Below are positions 24,613 to 36,212 of a stretch of 64,000 nucleotides of DNA, piece after piece (position 1 is the stretch's first letter; each line of letters opens with the position of its first letter). The DNA is taken from the NCBI RefSeq assembly GCF_015832195.1, contig NC_052016.1, positions 81,257,047-81,321,046 on the forward strand. Direction: 5' to 3'. The DNA is from Motacilla alba alba (Eukaryota; Chordata; Aves; Passeriformes; Motacillidae). A model generated the notes under the pieces. It worked only from the letters and a program-made list of their open reading frames with translations, was not told the origin of the DNA and did no database searches. The position numbers and the translations under genes are program-made.

Positions 24613-25275
24613 AATAATAGAATAATTAAGGTTGAAAGGGACCTTAAAGATCATCTAGATCCAATCCCCTTGCCATGGGCAGGGAGCCTTCCACCAGTCT
24701 AGGTTACTAAGTGGCCCATCCATCTTGGTCTTCAACATTTCCAGAAATGAGGAGTCCACAACCTCTCTGGACAACAGTGTCTCACGACCTTCATGGTGAA
24801 AATTTTCTTCCCAATATCTAATTTAAGCAAACCCTCCTTTAGGTTGCAGCCGTTTTCCCTTGTCCTATCACTAACTGCCCTTGTAAAAAGTCACTCTCCA
24901 GCTCTCTTGTAAGTTCCCATTCAAAAATCATGGAGGGACACTTCATGCCAACATTAGCCAGCTCTCTATGTATTCCCATATATGAATCCTATCACGACTC
25001 ATAGATTTATAGGGATCCAGGTGGAGCAGCAGATACACACAAATTCAAGGTCAACTGTAAGTTTATCATTCTCACCACTCATGGTCCTCCAGCCCAGGGT
25101 ACTGAGACCCCCTTAGTCTGTCATGGGGGTGAAGATGGATGCAAAGAATGAGCTAAACATCTCCACTTTGGCCTTGTCCCTGTTTCCAAGGTCACTGTCC
25201 TAATCCTATAACAGGTCAATGTAATTTCTGCTAGGTTTCTAAACCATTATCCTTCATTTTTGAAAAATCACAGCA
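24613..25275 (-). mobile_element. CR1 LINE relic with internal deletion, reverse orientation
   Basis: The left part (24613-24930) is a classic CR1 3' end in reverse: AAGGTTGAAAGGGACCTTAA, GATCATCTAGATCC, CCATGGGCAGGGAGCCTTCC, then reverse forms of the C-terminal ORF2 blocks. The right part (about 24940-25275), read on the minus strand, gives KVEMFSSFFASIFT and LDPYKSM..D.IH, the CR1 ORF2 segment just before the reverse-transcriptase domain. The catalytic core that should lie between is missing, so roughly a kilobase of the element was lost or never copied. All frames are broken. Confidence 0.85.
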
Positions 25276-28200
25276 GTCAGAAAAGAAGTCTCAATCAATC
25301 TTCATTTGCTAAGTACATTGTGATAAACAAGGGGTTTTTTTTTCAAATTTAAATTTAAATTGATATTCATTTATTTATTTAATTGTTTGAGTCTACATAA
25401 TAGCCATGATTCTTTCTCACGTTGGGTATTTATATCTGTACACTGACTCTAATTGAGGTCTCACTGATATCTTGCTCAAAGGTACTAATATTTCTGCTTA
25501 GCTGGAAGTATTTTGGTTACTGATTTGGGAGACCACAGTGACTTTTTTTACATTTTTATTCCATTATTGATTTACTATCATCCTTATAATTGGATAGTTA
25601 CCTGGGCTTTTAAAAATTAATTTCTTATTTCCAGTTTGTTTGCATGCCCAAGACTTCCCTACAGATTCTTGTTCTGACTGTCTAAATGAATGGATTTTCA
25701 CTTTGTTCTCATAAATTCCCCCATGCCCTATTACTTCACTCTCTAAGACTATTCATTTATTTATGTATAATATTTCACTTCTTCCCTCCATTCAAAATGA
25801 CTGCCAACTTTGTGATATCATCTAATTTCATTACCTCACTTTAACCTTTGAGCCAAAGTCAGAATACGAGATTGAGATACTGTGACTGGTCCTAATCCTT
25901 AATAAATTCCAAGTATGACTTCTCCACAGTTTAATATTTTCTCTTTAGTAAAAAACCCAGCTATTTTCACATGATACTGTATGCTCTATGTAAGCTCACA
26001 TCATGTGCATTTGATTCTTCAAGACTTTAAGAATTCTTCCTTAAATATTTGTTCTAAAAACGTAAGGACCAGCAAATTCAGAGTTGTACATATGTATATA
26101 CTTCAATTTTCTGTTTTCTTTATACGCATCGATATTTATCAAATCACTTTTCAGATTTATTGATACAGTGTGATGCATTGGTTGTCCAGAGTTCTCTAAG
26201 GGAGATCATCCTGCTATTCTATCATGGACATATTTTTATTTTAGAGGCATTGTTTCCAATTTGCATATTGTTGTTTATCATGTCCAGGTGGCAATCCTGT
26301 CCATTCTCCTCATCAAATATGACAAAAATAATAAGAAATCTTTATATACATAGTTTTGAGAAATAGTCAAAGTATATTTTACTCATGAAGTAACTTGTTC
26401 TTCTGTGTGCCTGTTTCTCAAATAAAACTTCAAGAGATTACTCTATTATTCTATTCTACCTTGTGCATCACTATTTAGCCTTCAGCAACTTTTAAGATCA
26501 ACTTAGAAACTCCAGATATTTGTAATTGAAATCACAACTCATGCTCTGTATCAGTGTATGATTGCACCATCTTAATTTAAATCTATGTTCTCTCATAATG
26601 CTGCAACTACTTGACCCAAAAGGGAAGGAGTTATGGTTCTGAAACACCTCCTCTGCATGGAGCAACTGAATGGTGATGCTTTCTCCACCTGAAGTTAGCA
26701 TTTTTACTTCAAGTATCTGAAAGAAATTGAGTCTTTTGATGTAGTCCCAGGTTGCTTACTCAGACGCAACACCAAAGGCCCTCAGGTCTCCAATGTAAAT
26801 GCTGAAAACCCAATAACTTAGCAAGAAATATGAAGAGTTATTGGGTGAGGGATCTGTTTTTAAACTCATTATGCAATTAATTCAAATTACTTCCAAATCC
26901 CTATTTCAAAATCCTGTATAAGATTTTTGCCTTTATATCTTGGACAGCTTCTAATAAAGAATACAACACTTAAATTTCAGGATGCTAAATTTTCACCACT
27001 GTGTGCTAATCAGATAAAATCACAGTACTAGAAGCACCACATTTTTTTACCTATCACTCCCTAATAAGGATGTTTGTGTTTGATGAAAGATATTTTCTTT
27101 TCCATGTTCTGTATAGGAAGATAAAGCTTTTTATTTTCCTTTTTTTTTTTTTTTTTAATATACTCGAATTTTGCTTTTCATTACTTAAAAAGAATGTGTT
27201 AAACTCTATTATATAAGACCTAATAATAATAATAGATGCGTATTAATGTAAAAAGGACTGTGATAATGCTGATGGTGAATATCAAGAGGAAATATTAAAA
27301 CTAGTAAAATATACTGAACTGAACTAAGCAAAATGTTCATAAGCATAGAAAATTCAGTGATTAATAGTCAGCAGGATTCTAGCTTTCTATGTCACTGCTT
27401 GGATTTTATGTGGTGTTACTAAGCAACAAAGGTTACTCTTCAACAACACTTAGATGCAGTATTTGCAGCTTCAATCAAATCAGCTGCTAAGTGAACAGTA
27501 TTTTTGTGTAATATATTTGTGAGTGAAAGATAAGCAGTACAAGCAAATCAAATATATGTTTATTTATCTTATATTGCATAATTGTAACAAGTCTTCTTTT
27601 AGTTGGTTAATAGCATTTTCTAATGTACATCTCTGTATATATAATTTATCTTATAGTGAACATTCTTGGTAACAGGCAGTATTTTATGGTTTTTTTTATT
27701 CAAGCAGTATTTTAGGGTTTTTTTCAAGCTCCAAATAGTATTTACTGAAATGTACTAAAAATGGCTATTAAAGCTGTCCACAGAATAGTCCACACAAAAA
27801 TACTGAAGTCAGAACTATTTTTTATTGCTGTTACATAATTATTAAAAAAAAAAAAACAAAAAAACCAGAAGCCCCTAAGATATTGTGCATCACTTTTTAA
27901 TTTTATCTTCTACTTCTTCCTGCAGTACTAACAGAGAATACTAGACAAAGTAATATGACAGGTTGTTGAAAGATCCGTCAGTTCTGCTGCTTTTGAAGTT
28001 CCGGTTGTTTTAAAAGTAAAAAAGAGCTACCCAAAGAAAGACTCTCTATTCTGGGCAGCTTAGACTGCAAAACAACAATTTGTATCAGCTACTTGCTAAT
28101 GGAACAAAGTTTGTTTCAGATAAAGCATGATACCTTTAAATTTGAAAGGTCATAGGGGTGAACATTTTTTGTTAAACTGTATGCAACCGTATGGATGGTT

Positions 28201-30984
28201 TTGCTCTCTTATTATAATGATTCTGCAGAGATAATTGTGGAATTCCCATTAAAAAAAAAAAAACCTCTCCCTATATATAGTTTCTAAAGCTGTATCAGTT
28301 TAAACTTTATTCTGATATATTCTATGAAATGCCTAATAGCTGAAAAAACTGGACAAGAAGACATGAGGAACAAAGAAGTTCTATGTGCCATGCTTATATG
28401 TTTAAAATAATAAATGTGGTGAATTAACTTTCTCTGCTTTTGGAGGTTAGGTTTTTTCATAGATAGTATAAAAAGGATAGTAATTGTATCACTGCTATGG
28501 TAGGCTATTTTTTAGAGAACTTCTCATTGAAAAATTCCTTAGTCTTTGCCTTCCTAACATATTTTAAATAATCTACATTGTTTTAAGGGAAGAAGGAAAG
28601 GGGAAGGAATGCAGACGAATACATTTCTATCGTATTTGCATACAGATTTCATTTGAAATATATGTCAGTCCATGAAGCTCAAAACCCAAGCCCTTAAAAT
28701 ATTGTCCCATGAGAATCTTGATGTAGCCCTTCACATACTGTAGACAGCAAGATTGTAGTTGAACATGTTAGTGAATGCAATCTATTTTCTACTTAAAGGA
28801 TATGTTGCTTGTTTGTATTTTTATGGCATTACTTAGGGATGTCATTTGCGTCCTTATTGATCCTGAGGTTGTGTGATGCAATTTATTGCAGAAGAGAGAG
28901 ACAATTGCAGAGATATAGCAAACCAACAAGCTTAAATATAAAAAAAAATGCGAGCAGGGAAATACTGAGCTCTTTAAATTGTTAGATTACAAAGGTACTC
29001 TAAATTAGGAGTCAAGGAGCTGCATTACTGCCTAAGCCTTTAGAGGCAAGGTAGCTTATCTGTAGTTTTAGTAGTGTTAGCTTGATGACTTATTTTTCTT
29101 ACACAGGCCTATCTCACTTAATTGAGAGGCAGAGTTTCTAATCACACTATAAAGACTATAAATATTTTAATGCAATTTTCTAAATGCAGTGGCAATAAGG
29201 TTGACATGATTTCATTGGAATAAAAATGTACTCAAGCTCATATTCAGACACCCATATTCTGAAATGTGATCCCCTTCACAAAACCTTTGTATGTACTACC
29301 TGTTAATTTAATGAATTAAGGAAATCAGTGACAAAAGGATCTGATCTCAATCCCAGTGGATCTGGTGACATTTCTGTTGTTATGAGTATTCTCAGTCTCC
29401 AGAAAATATCTTGGGCTTTAAATATTGTATTAACATTACCATTTGGATGCTTACATTTTTTGCTGCCCTGGAAATAATTTTCAAGCTGTGATCAATTAAC
29501 ACAGGGAAACCCTATTTTTTTTTCCTCTAGCAAGTAATAAATCATATCTTAAAAATATTTTTACAGTATCATACCTCCCTCTACTGGTAAAATATTATTT
29601 TTGTTATGATTAATTTTGAAAGCAGATGATAATTAAAAAAGAATGCAACATGGCAGCTCTTTTTAAAATAAGGCCTCATGCTGAATATTTTAAAGAGAAA
29701 AACAATAATTGGGTTTAAGTATTGCTTCAAATTTGGGTAAAGCAGGAAGTTCAGACAAGGGTTATTGATTTATTCTAGGGAAATGGATCTACAGGGAAAA
29801 TTGAATGATATTTTTAGTGCAGGGGTCAACTGGATTACTCACAGTAATTTCTATTAAAAAAAGAACAGAAAATATGTAAGTACATTTGTAGCCTAAAAAG
29901 GTTAGTACTGTATTACAATAAAGGAACATACCAGGAAGCACAGGTTATCCCCTAGTGCCCCCTAACAATGTGACACAATTAAAGCTTGTGAAATAATATT
30001 AGAAGTACTGATTATTAAAAATAGATTATGTCTGTCAAAATAGAAAACATTCACCCCTCTGTTAAAATGGCTAGAAAACCTCTAAACCAGTGCAGTATAG
30101 ATAATAAGTACAGTAAAGGTGCATTCAGAAAAGAAATCCTCAGAATTCTGAAACAGATTTAAATCAAACAGATCAAGAATAATTTGTGCATTATTGACAA
30201 GTAAAATTGGACTCAAAAAGGAGCTTTCATTCTCCCTATGTTTTTGCTCTAGTTCTCCAAATGCACACAAGAGAAAAACTGTAGTGCAGGTCTCTTCTGG
30301 TTTTTTAGAGCATAGAAGAGCCCATTTTCTGTATAAAATTTTCCAGCTAAATCACTGGAAACTAAGCACCTGAAATCCTGACTAAGTTTTTCTTAGGATT
30401 TGCAGCGTAGCGACTGCTATAGGTGATACATTTTGCCCTTGTTTAAAGCATATGTAGAGGAATTGTTTGGGTATATCTTGTTTATATATAATATCTTGAG
30501 GATGACAGAACTCATTCTGAAGCCAGTAAGTTTCATTTCTTCAACACAAATATCTCTTCCTCCCAGGAGAGTGCTGTAAAAAGCAGAAACCACACAGAAA
30601 GATGATCTGAGTTCCATTTAAGGTAAATGTATAATTTTGCAAATTTGAGTAAATATTTTGGTCAACACAGTGCATGAACCGAACCTTTTGTGACAGAATG
30701 CTCTCATTTTTCAGAATTTCTCTGTGTCATGGTAGTGAAGATGTGATGAAGATAATGAGGCAAGGAATATATTTCACTCTGTGTTTTTCCAGAAATTTAT
30801 CAAAATAAAATAAAAGCTTAATAATTATTCAAAGATAGTGAAACTATTAAAAAAATTTAAACCCCCAGAAAGTGCAAGTAAGTGTAAGGAAGAGAAAGAA
30901 TGAGAATAAAAGAAAGGGAGGAAGTGGAATGGAAGGGAGAGAAAGAAAGGGACAGAGGAAAGAGGCCCAAACAGAAACACAGAA
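25276..30984. other. Long repeat-poor AT-rich DNA
   Basis: No gene or transposon family recognised in 5.7 kb. Poly-A/T runs occur at 27140-27156, 27843-27856 and 28249-28263. A CTCF-like motif lies at 29574-29587. A purine-rich patch at about 30880-30965 precedes the next CR1. Confidence 0.55.
29574..29587 (-). promoter_or_regulatory. CTCF-like motif
   Basis: On the minus strand CCAGTAGAGGGAGG matches the vertebrate CTCF core (CCASYAGRKGGCRS) at 13 of 14 positions; the mismatch is the conserved C after GG. Such matches occur by chance, so occupancy is unproven. Confidence 0.3.
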
Positions 30985-31208
30985 TGTTCTATTTGAATAT
31001 CAGGAAACTCCATATTTTTTTCCTCTGAGGGTGTCCAAGCATTGGCACAGTTTGTCCAAGGGGTTGTAGAGTCACCATCCTCACAAATCTTCGAAAGCTG
31101 TCCACACAGGGTCCTCAGCAAATGCCCCAAGATGATCCTGCTTTGAGCTTGTGATTGATCAAGAAGATTCTGGAGGTCTCTCACAACCTCAGATATTCTT
31201 TGTTTCTG
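30985..31208 (+). mobile_element. CR1 LINE fragment, 3' end
   Basis: Collinear with CR1: a decayed AATATCAGGAAACTCCATAT (counterpart of the 'catcaggaag' block), GAGGGTGTCCAAGCATTGGC, GTTGTAGAGTCACCATCCTC, AGCTGTCCACACAGGGTCCT, GATCCTGCTTTGAGCTTG and TCTGGAGGTCTCTCACAACC, the usual order to the terminus. The octamer end has decayed and passes into the purine repeat at 31210. Non-coding. Confidence 0.82.
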
Positions 31209-31209
31209 G

Positions 31210-31305
31210 GGAAAGGAAAGGAAGACAAAGGGAAGGGAGGGAGGGAGGGAGGGAGGGGGGAAGAGAGGGAGGGAGGAAGGGAGGAAGGGAGGAAGGAAAG
31301 AAAAT
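31210..31305 (+). repeat. (GGGA)n/(GGAA)n purine tract with G-quadruplex potential
   Basis: A near-pure purine run whose core (about 31230-31260) is a series of GGGA units ending in six Gs, then GGAAG/GGAAA units. Many consecutive G3 runs with one-base spacers satisfy the G-quadruplex pattern on the plus strand. Confidence 0.92.
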
Positions 31306-32069
31306 GGCTGTCACATAAAAAAAGAGAAACAAAAAGTTGTGCTGCCCCACCTTTGGATGAATATAACATGATATTTAATCATGTGATCAGATGAATGTCC
31401 TTTCTGTACTATCAGTGTCAAGGTAAATTGATTCACTGCTCATAGTGTGCACTGTCAGCATCTATTGTTATCTTTTATTTTTTTGCTTGTCACTTAGATT
31501 AATAACATTAGCGGTTCTATATGCTAGCAGCTTTCTTTCGGATTTCAGTCACAGAGGAATTTGCTCTGCTCTGCTCTGCTCTCTTCTGTGGATTTCTTCG
31601 CAATACTTCTTTCAGTAGTTTAAATTGGCAGTGAGAGCACATTGTATCTCCTTCTGATTACTTGCACTAGTTCAATATTTGTAAAAGCATGATGATGCAG
31701 TCACTGAATACATGTAATTGCTTTCATTTTCACTGTTTTTCTGTTTGTACTTTTTTTCACTCAAACTTGAAAGAATGTAGTTGACAGCTAATTGAAATCT
31801 CCAGGAAAAGAAAGAATACTTTTGTGTGTACAACACTGAATGAATCTTTCTTTTACTTCAATATTAAACTGCAATTAACCAAACAGAATTAGAGGAAATA
31901 AAAACTACTACTACCACAAATAAAGCCTAAATATTATAAATTATGATATTGTACTAAAAGTAGAGCCAGAAGATATGAAAATTGATTTTGATGCAGTGGG
32001 AATCAGGTTGGAGACACTGAGAGTAGACTAGTGCTCCTGTTGTTAATATTTTAATTCATTACACTGAAA
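31306..32069. other. Single-copy DNA with a short (TCTGC)n tract
   Basis: Nothing gene-like. Four TCTGC pentamers lie at about 31563-31583. Confidence 0.6.
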
Positions 32070-32490
32070 TCCGGAACTTGTTAACAAAATGTCAGATGAT
32101 GTAAATCTTCGAGATATTGTTAAAACAGAAGAGGATTGGAGTCCTATGGAGTATGAACTGTATGAACAGTGATCTAAGGCAAATGGGAAAATACCATATT
32201 AGAAAGCGCAAGATCATGAATTTAGGGACTGAGTAGCAGAATTTCTCCTATCAGCTAGGAGCTCAGCAGCTGCAGATATCATTGAAGCATAAACCTGCAT
32301 GGGTGAGCTTATTCACAAAAGGGAAGAATAATGTGACCTCAGATAACAAGTTGCTTCCATTTGAAAGAGAAAAATATTAAAGCCTTACTAAAAAAGACCA
32401 CTGAGCATGTCCCAGTGATACTCTGTGAAGTACCATGTTTAATTCTAGTAGTACAAGTTTAAAGAAAATAATAACTAGAGAATAGCAGGC
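32070..32490 (+). mobile_element. Ancient CR1 LINE fragment (ORF2 3' half)
   Basis: The order of blocks follows older CR1 subfamilies shared with reptiles: TGTCAGATGATGTAAATCTT (counterpart of 'gcagatgataccaagct'), AAGCGCAAGATCATGAATTT, AGGGACTGAGTAGCAGAATT, ATCAGCTAGGAGCTCAGCAG, then the degenerate CTCTGTGAAGTACCATGTTT and AATTCTAGTAGTACAAG region. This covers the ORF2 part between the reverse-transcriptase active site and the C-terminus. Divergence is high and every frame is interrupted. The next CR1 at 32700 begins with an earlier part of ORF2, so the two are separate insertions or a rearranged copy. Confidence 0.6.
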
Positions 32491-32699
32491 AGTGATATAG
32501 AGGAAATAATTTGTAATGTACTGAAAAAATAGCTATATTAACACATTCTGGGTTTGTTTACCATTTTTTAACCCAGAACAACTAGTCAGTTAAATTGCCA
32601 GTCAGATAAACGGGAGCAGGCAGAAGTTGATTAATTATCCAGATCAATATCTGAATTTGTAGTTGGTGTCATAACCAGGGCTTAGAATTGCTAGTCTTT

Positions 32700-34715
32700 G
32701 TTTTGATGCATGCAACCTGCTGGGAGAGATGAGGTCCACATATCTAGAAAAGGCAGGGACATCTTCCCTGGTAAATTGGCCAACATAGTTTTCTTACCTA
32801 TGCAAAAGTTTAAAGAACAATTTACTGAGTTCAGCTGTTGAGATCATATATATCAATGCAGTTATTCTGGACTACAAATAGAAGGAAGTAGAACTCCATG
32901 CCCTGAGTGTTATGATGTTGGGAGATTCAGAAAAACCTGTTGGGGAAACTCATGTTACTGGAAGATCACAACAACTGGCTACAAAGTGTTTCAGAACGAT
33001 AGGAAAGGAAGAGAAGGTGGAATTGCACTTTATGTAAAACAGAAAATTGAGTGTATGAAGTTGAGCTATCAAGACCACAGAAGTTCTATTGAATTCCTGT
33101 CAAGATTACAGGGATCATCAAAAAGCTGGAATCTTATGACCTTCCAGTCAGGATGATAAGGCCAACAAAACCTTAATTTGTCCACTCGAAGAAGTTTTAT
33201 TGTTATGTTTACAAAGGAGAACTTTTATTACTTTTACTTATTGAGGAAACAACACAGTGTTGCACAACTTGCCCATCAGATTTCTGCAAGTCACTGAGGA
33301 CTGCTTCCTGCTGCAGATGCAGGACATTGCAGCTAGGAACAACACATTGCTAGATTTACTATTCACAAACTGAGACAACTTACTTGACCACATTGGTAGT
33401 CGTTGATACACTTATCATAATATTGTGGATCCTGTGGATTCTGTGGATCCATTTAAGATCCTGCAGAGCACACTTTACATCAGGAGTAGGACAAAGACCT
33501 TGAATTTTAGAAGAGCCAAATTCAATATGTTCAGAGCCTAGCCACCAGGAATTCCTAAGGAAACAACCATGTAGGACAAGTGAGTTTGCGAGTTCTGTGA
33601 GTTTTTCAAAAACAGCCTTCTGAATGGCTGAAGAGAGGCAACAACCATCCAAACCTCAAAAAGGGAAAATATGAAAACAGAACAAAAGAAGAAAGCAGAA
33701 CAAGGGTCAACTATGAGATTTTGGATCTAAAAGCAAAAAAGAATCATGCTAGCTGTGGAAAGGAAGCTAAATAGACAAGAAAGACTAAAAGAGCCTTGAC
33801 AGAACTTGTAGCAGGGCAGTCAGGAAGGCTAAGGTTCAGATAGGAATTAAACTGGACAAGAGAAGTGTCAAGAAGAAAGGGTATCTCCGACAAATGAACA
33901 ATTAGTAGAATCACTGGGAAGATGTAGGGCCCACTGTTACACAGGGCAGGGAAACCATTTATTAATGCTGATGAGTCAGAAGTTCTCTGTACCTTACTTG
34001 CCTCTGTCTTTATCATCACACGGTCAAGTAGCTATGACAACATGTGTTGACCCACCAGTAGTGGAGGAAGGGTTGATCTTCAGCCTCTTCCAAGGTCTCA
34101 GCCCACATAATTCTATGGTCATGGATGTAATCCACTTCAAGGCATTAAGGGAAATATCTGACAATGTTGCAAAGCCACTATCTATAATATTTGAAAAGCA
34201 GCAGAGAATAGGCCGTATCCCTTATAACTGGAAGAGGCAAAATGTCACACTCAGCTTCAAGCAGGGCCCTAAAGAGGATCCAGGAAACTACTACACTACT
34301 AGTCTTACTCCAGTCCCTGGTAAAGTAATGGGATGAGTCCTAGAAATTAGTGCAAACCAAATGAAGCAGATGGCTGGGAAAAGTCAGAACAAACTTATAA
34401 AAAGGCAAACCATTTCAGAGTAATTGGATCCTTATCTGCAACAAAAAAGGACATTTTCTGTTTAGATGAAGGTGGTTTACTTGTTCTTCAGCAAAGCATT
34501 TGACCACAGTCTTCTCCTGAACAAAGTGGCAAGATGCAGGTTGGATGGGTGTCAGATGGGTAGGAAATTAGCTAACAGGCAGCACTCACAAACTTGATCT
34601 AATTGGACAAGATACTAGAGATTCTCATCTAACCTCCATTTCCCATGGAAGTTTGGGTTAGGTGTTGTTTTTAGATCCCTTCCAACCTGTTCTGCGGTTC
34701 TTTAGCTATCAGGTA
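32700..34715 (+). mobile_element. CR1 LINE relic, 2 kb, with endonuclease and RT pieces
   Basis: The longest CR1 in the window. In order on the plus strand: a region before ORF2 (CATCTTCCCTGGTAAATTGG), the endonuclease part (GYKVFQNDRKGREGGIALYV at about 32970-33050), RFLQVTEDCFLLQM and LLDLLFTN near 33280-33370, TLNFRRAKFN near 33500, RKAKVQIGIKLD near 33820, SEVLCTLLASVFI near 33980, then an open stretch to 34336 with AKPLSIIFEKQQRIGRIP..W, DPGNYY and SLTPVPGKVM, and FFSKAFDHSLLLNKVA (reverse-transcriptase motif A region) near 34490. It then jumps to the 3' terminus (TTTAGATCCCTTCCAACCTG). Stops and frameshifts throughout make it inactive; most of the reverse-transcriptase palm and the C-terminal third are deleted. 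Confidence 0.9.
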
Positions 34716-35384
34716 GGTCCACAGTAACACAGATGAGAAATAACTTCTAAATGAGACATTGAGAATTACTTGTGATTTAGGTAGTAAATTGACCTAATTG
34801 ATGTCCCTGGAGAACTCCAGAAGACACTGCATAAAAACGACTACCTTTCAAATTAATATAGATCAATGGAATGAATATGAGACATTGCACATGTAGATTT
34901 GTTGTATGGAATTAATTTGTCAGAAATGTTTACAGTATGGATACATTTATCTGATTCAGTTTCTCCAGGATGTCTTTGTAGTCAATGAAAAACAGGAACA
35001 AAATAAAGACACAATCAAAAAACATTATAAGGATAGAACTAACTTGCATATTATAAGCAAACTATAAACAGAAGTAAATTTGCTTAATGCTGTGTTCAGC
35101 ACCCTATTGGTTTCTGTCAAATCACAGAAATTATAGAAAACTGAAAAACTAGGAGGCCTGTCAAAATAAATCATAAGCGAAATTATTCCAATCAGTAACA
35201 GATAATCTATTACAGTTCTGTAAATTCTTCCATGAGGGAGGCGGCAGTCTAAATTAACCTAATTTATCTAGCTTTTTGCATTATATTTACAGACACCTAA
35301 TATATAGGAGATGATGGAAAAGCATAAGATATATTAACCAAGGATTATGAAAGGATGCAAATGAATGTGAAAGGATATAAATGA

Positions 35385-35625
35385 AAAAAACCCACCAAAT
35401 CATCAAGCAAATAAAGCCCAACCTAAAGTCAAGCAAAAAAAAAAAAAAAACACAAAAAACCCAACCCAACCAAAAAAAAAAAAAAAAAAAGAAAACCAAA
35501 CCAACCAACAAACAAACAAAAACAAAACAAAAAAAAAATCAAAACCAAAACCAAAAACGAAACTAAAGCCAAAACCAAAAACCAAAACAAAGAAAACCCA
35601 ACAAAGAAGCCAAACAAATCCCCAA
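35385..35625 (+). repeat. A/C-only low-complexity tract (strand-asymmetric)
   Basis: The plus strand is almost entirely A and C with CCAAA, CAAA and poly-A units. From 35430 to 35538 there is no T at all and only two G. Open frames here (poly-Lys/Asn/Gln on plus, poly-Phe/Leu/Trp on minus) are artefacts. It may derive from an A-rich retrotransposon tail expanded by slippage; no element is recognisable next to it. Confidence 0.92.
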
Positions 35626-36165
35626 AACCTATCTCTTCATTTTCCTTACAGTTGAATCCCAAGCCATAGGAGTGCTACAACATCCCTTATTGCACTGATT
35701 CTTTTTCTTAAAATTTGAAGGGTTCTATTGAAGAGGTTGGACAGATAACTGTCATAAGTTGAAGGCGACAAAATTACATATTTTTTGAAACACAGGAGTT
35801 AAGAGGTGCTAGAGGGGTATTTTGAACTAAATGGTAAATAGGGTTTGATCAGTCTTCCTCATTTAAAGAAATAATCTATTCTTACTTGAAAAATTCCTAC
35901 AGCTTCAAAGAAATTAAAAAGATAAGGGTTTTTTTTGTAATTTATTTAGATCAACTTGAAGATTTGCAATAGCTTTCAAAAATTATGATTTTATACCAAT
36001 GATAATGATATATGTTTCCAGAATTACAGTTTTTTAAAGTAAAACTTTACCAGCTCAATTTGAATGAGAACTATTCTAAAAATATAGTTATAGTAAAAGT
36101 TAATAAACATTTCTAATAAAATTTTTACATAACATATTAAAATCAATAAAAAAGAAAGACATTAT

Positions 36166-36212
36166 AAGTTTAAGTGTAAGTGTTAAGTTTAAGTGGAAGT
36201 TAAGTATAAGTG
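36166..36212 (+). repeat. Imperfect (AAGTKT)n short tandem repeat
   Basis: A run of TAAGT-like units (TAAGTTTAAGTGTAAGTG and following variants), about eight diverged copies. Confidence 0.75.

Noticed and set aside
33965..34336. 123-codon plus-strand open frame as a gene
   Set aside because: It reads as a surviving piece of CR1 ORF2 reverse transcriptase (AKPLSIIFEK, DPGNYY, VPGKVM) in a copy broken elsewhere.
35381..35662. Overlapping poly-Lys/Asn and poly-Phe/Trp open frames
   Set aside because: Artefact of the A/C-only tract; lack of T removes stops on one strand.
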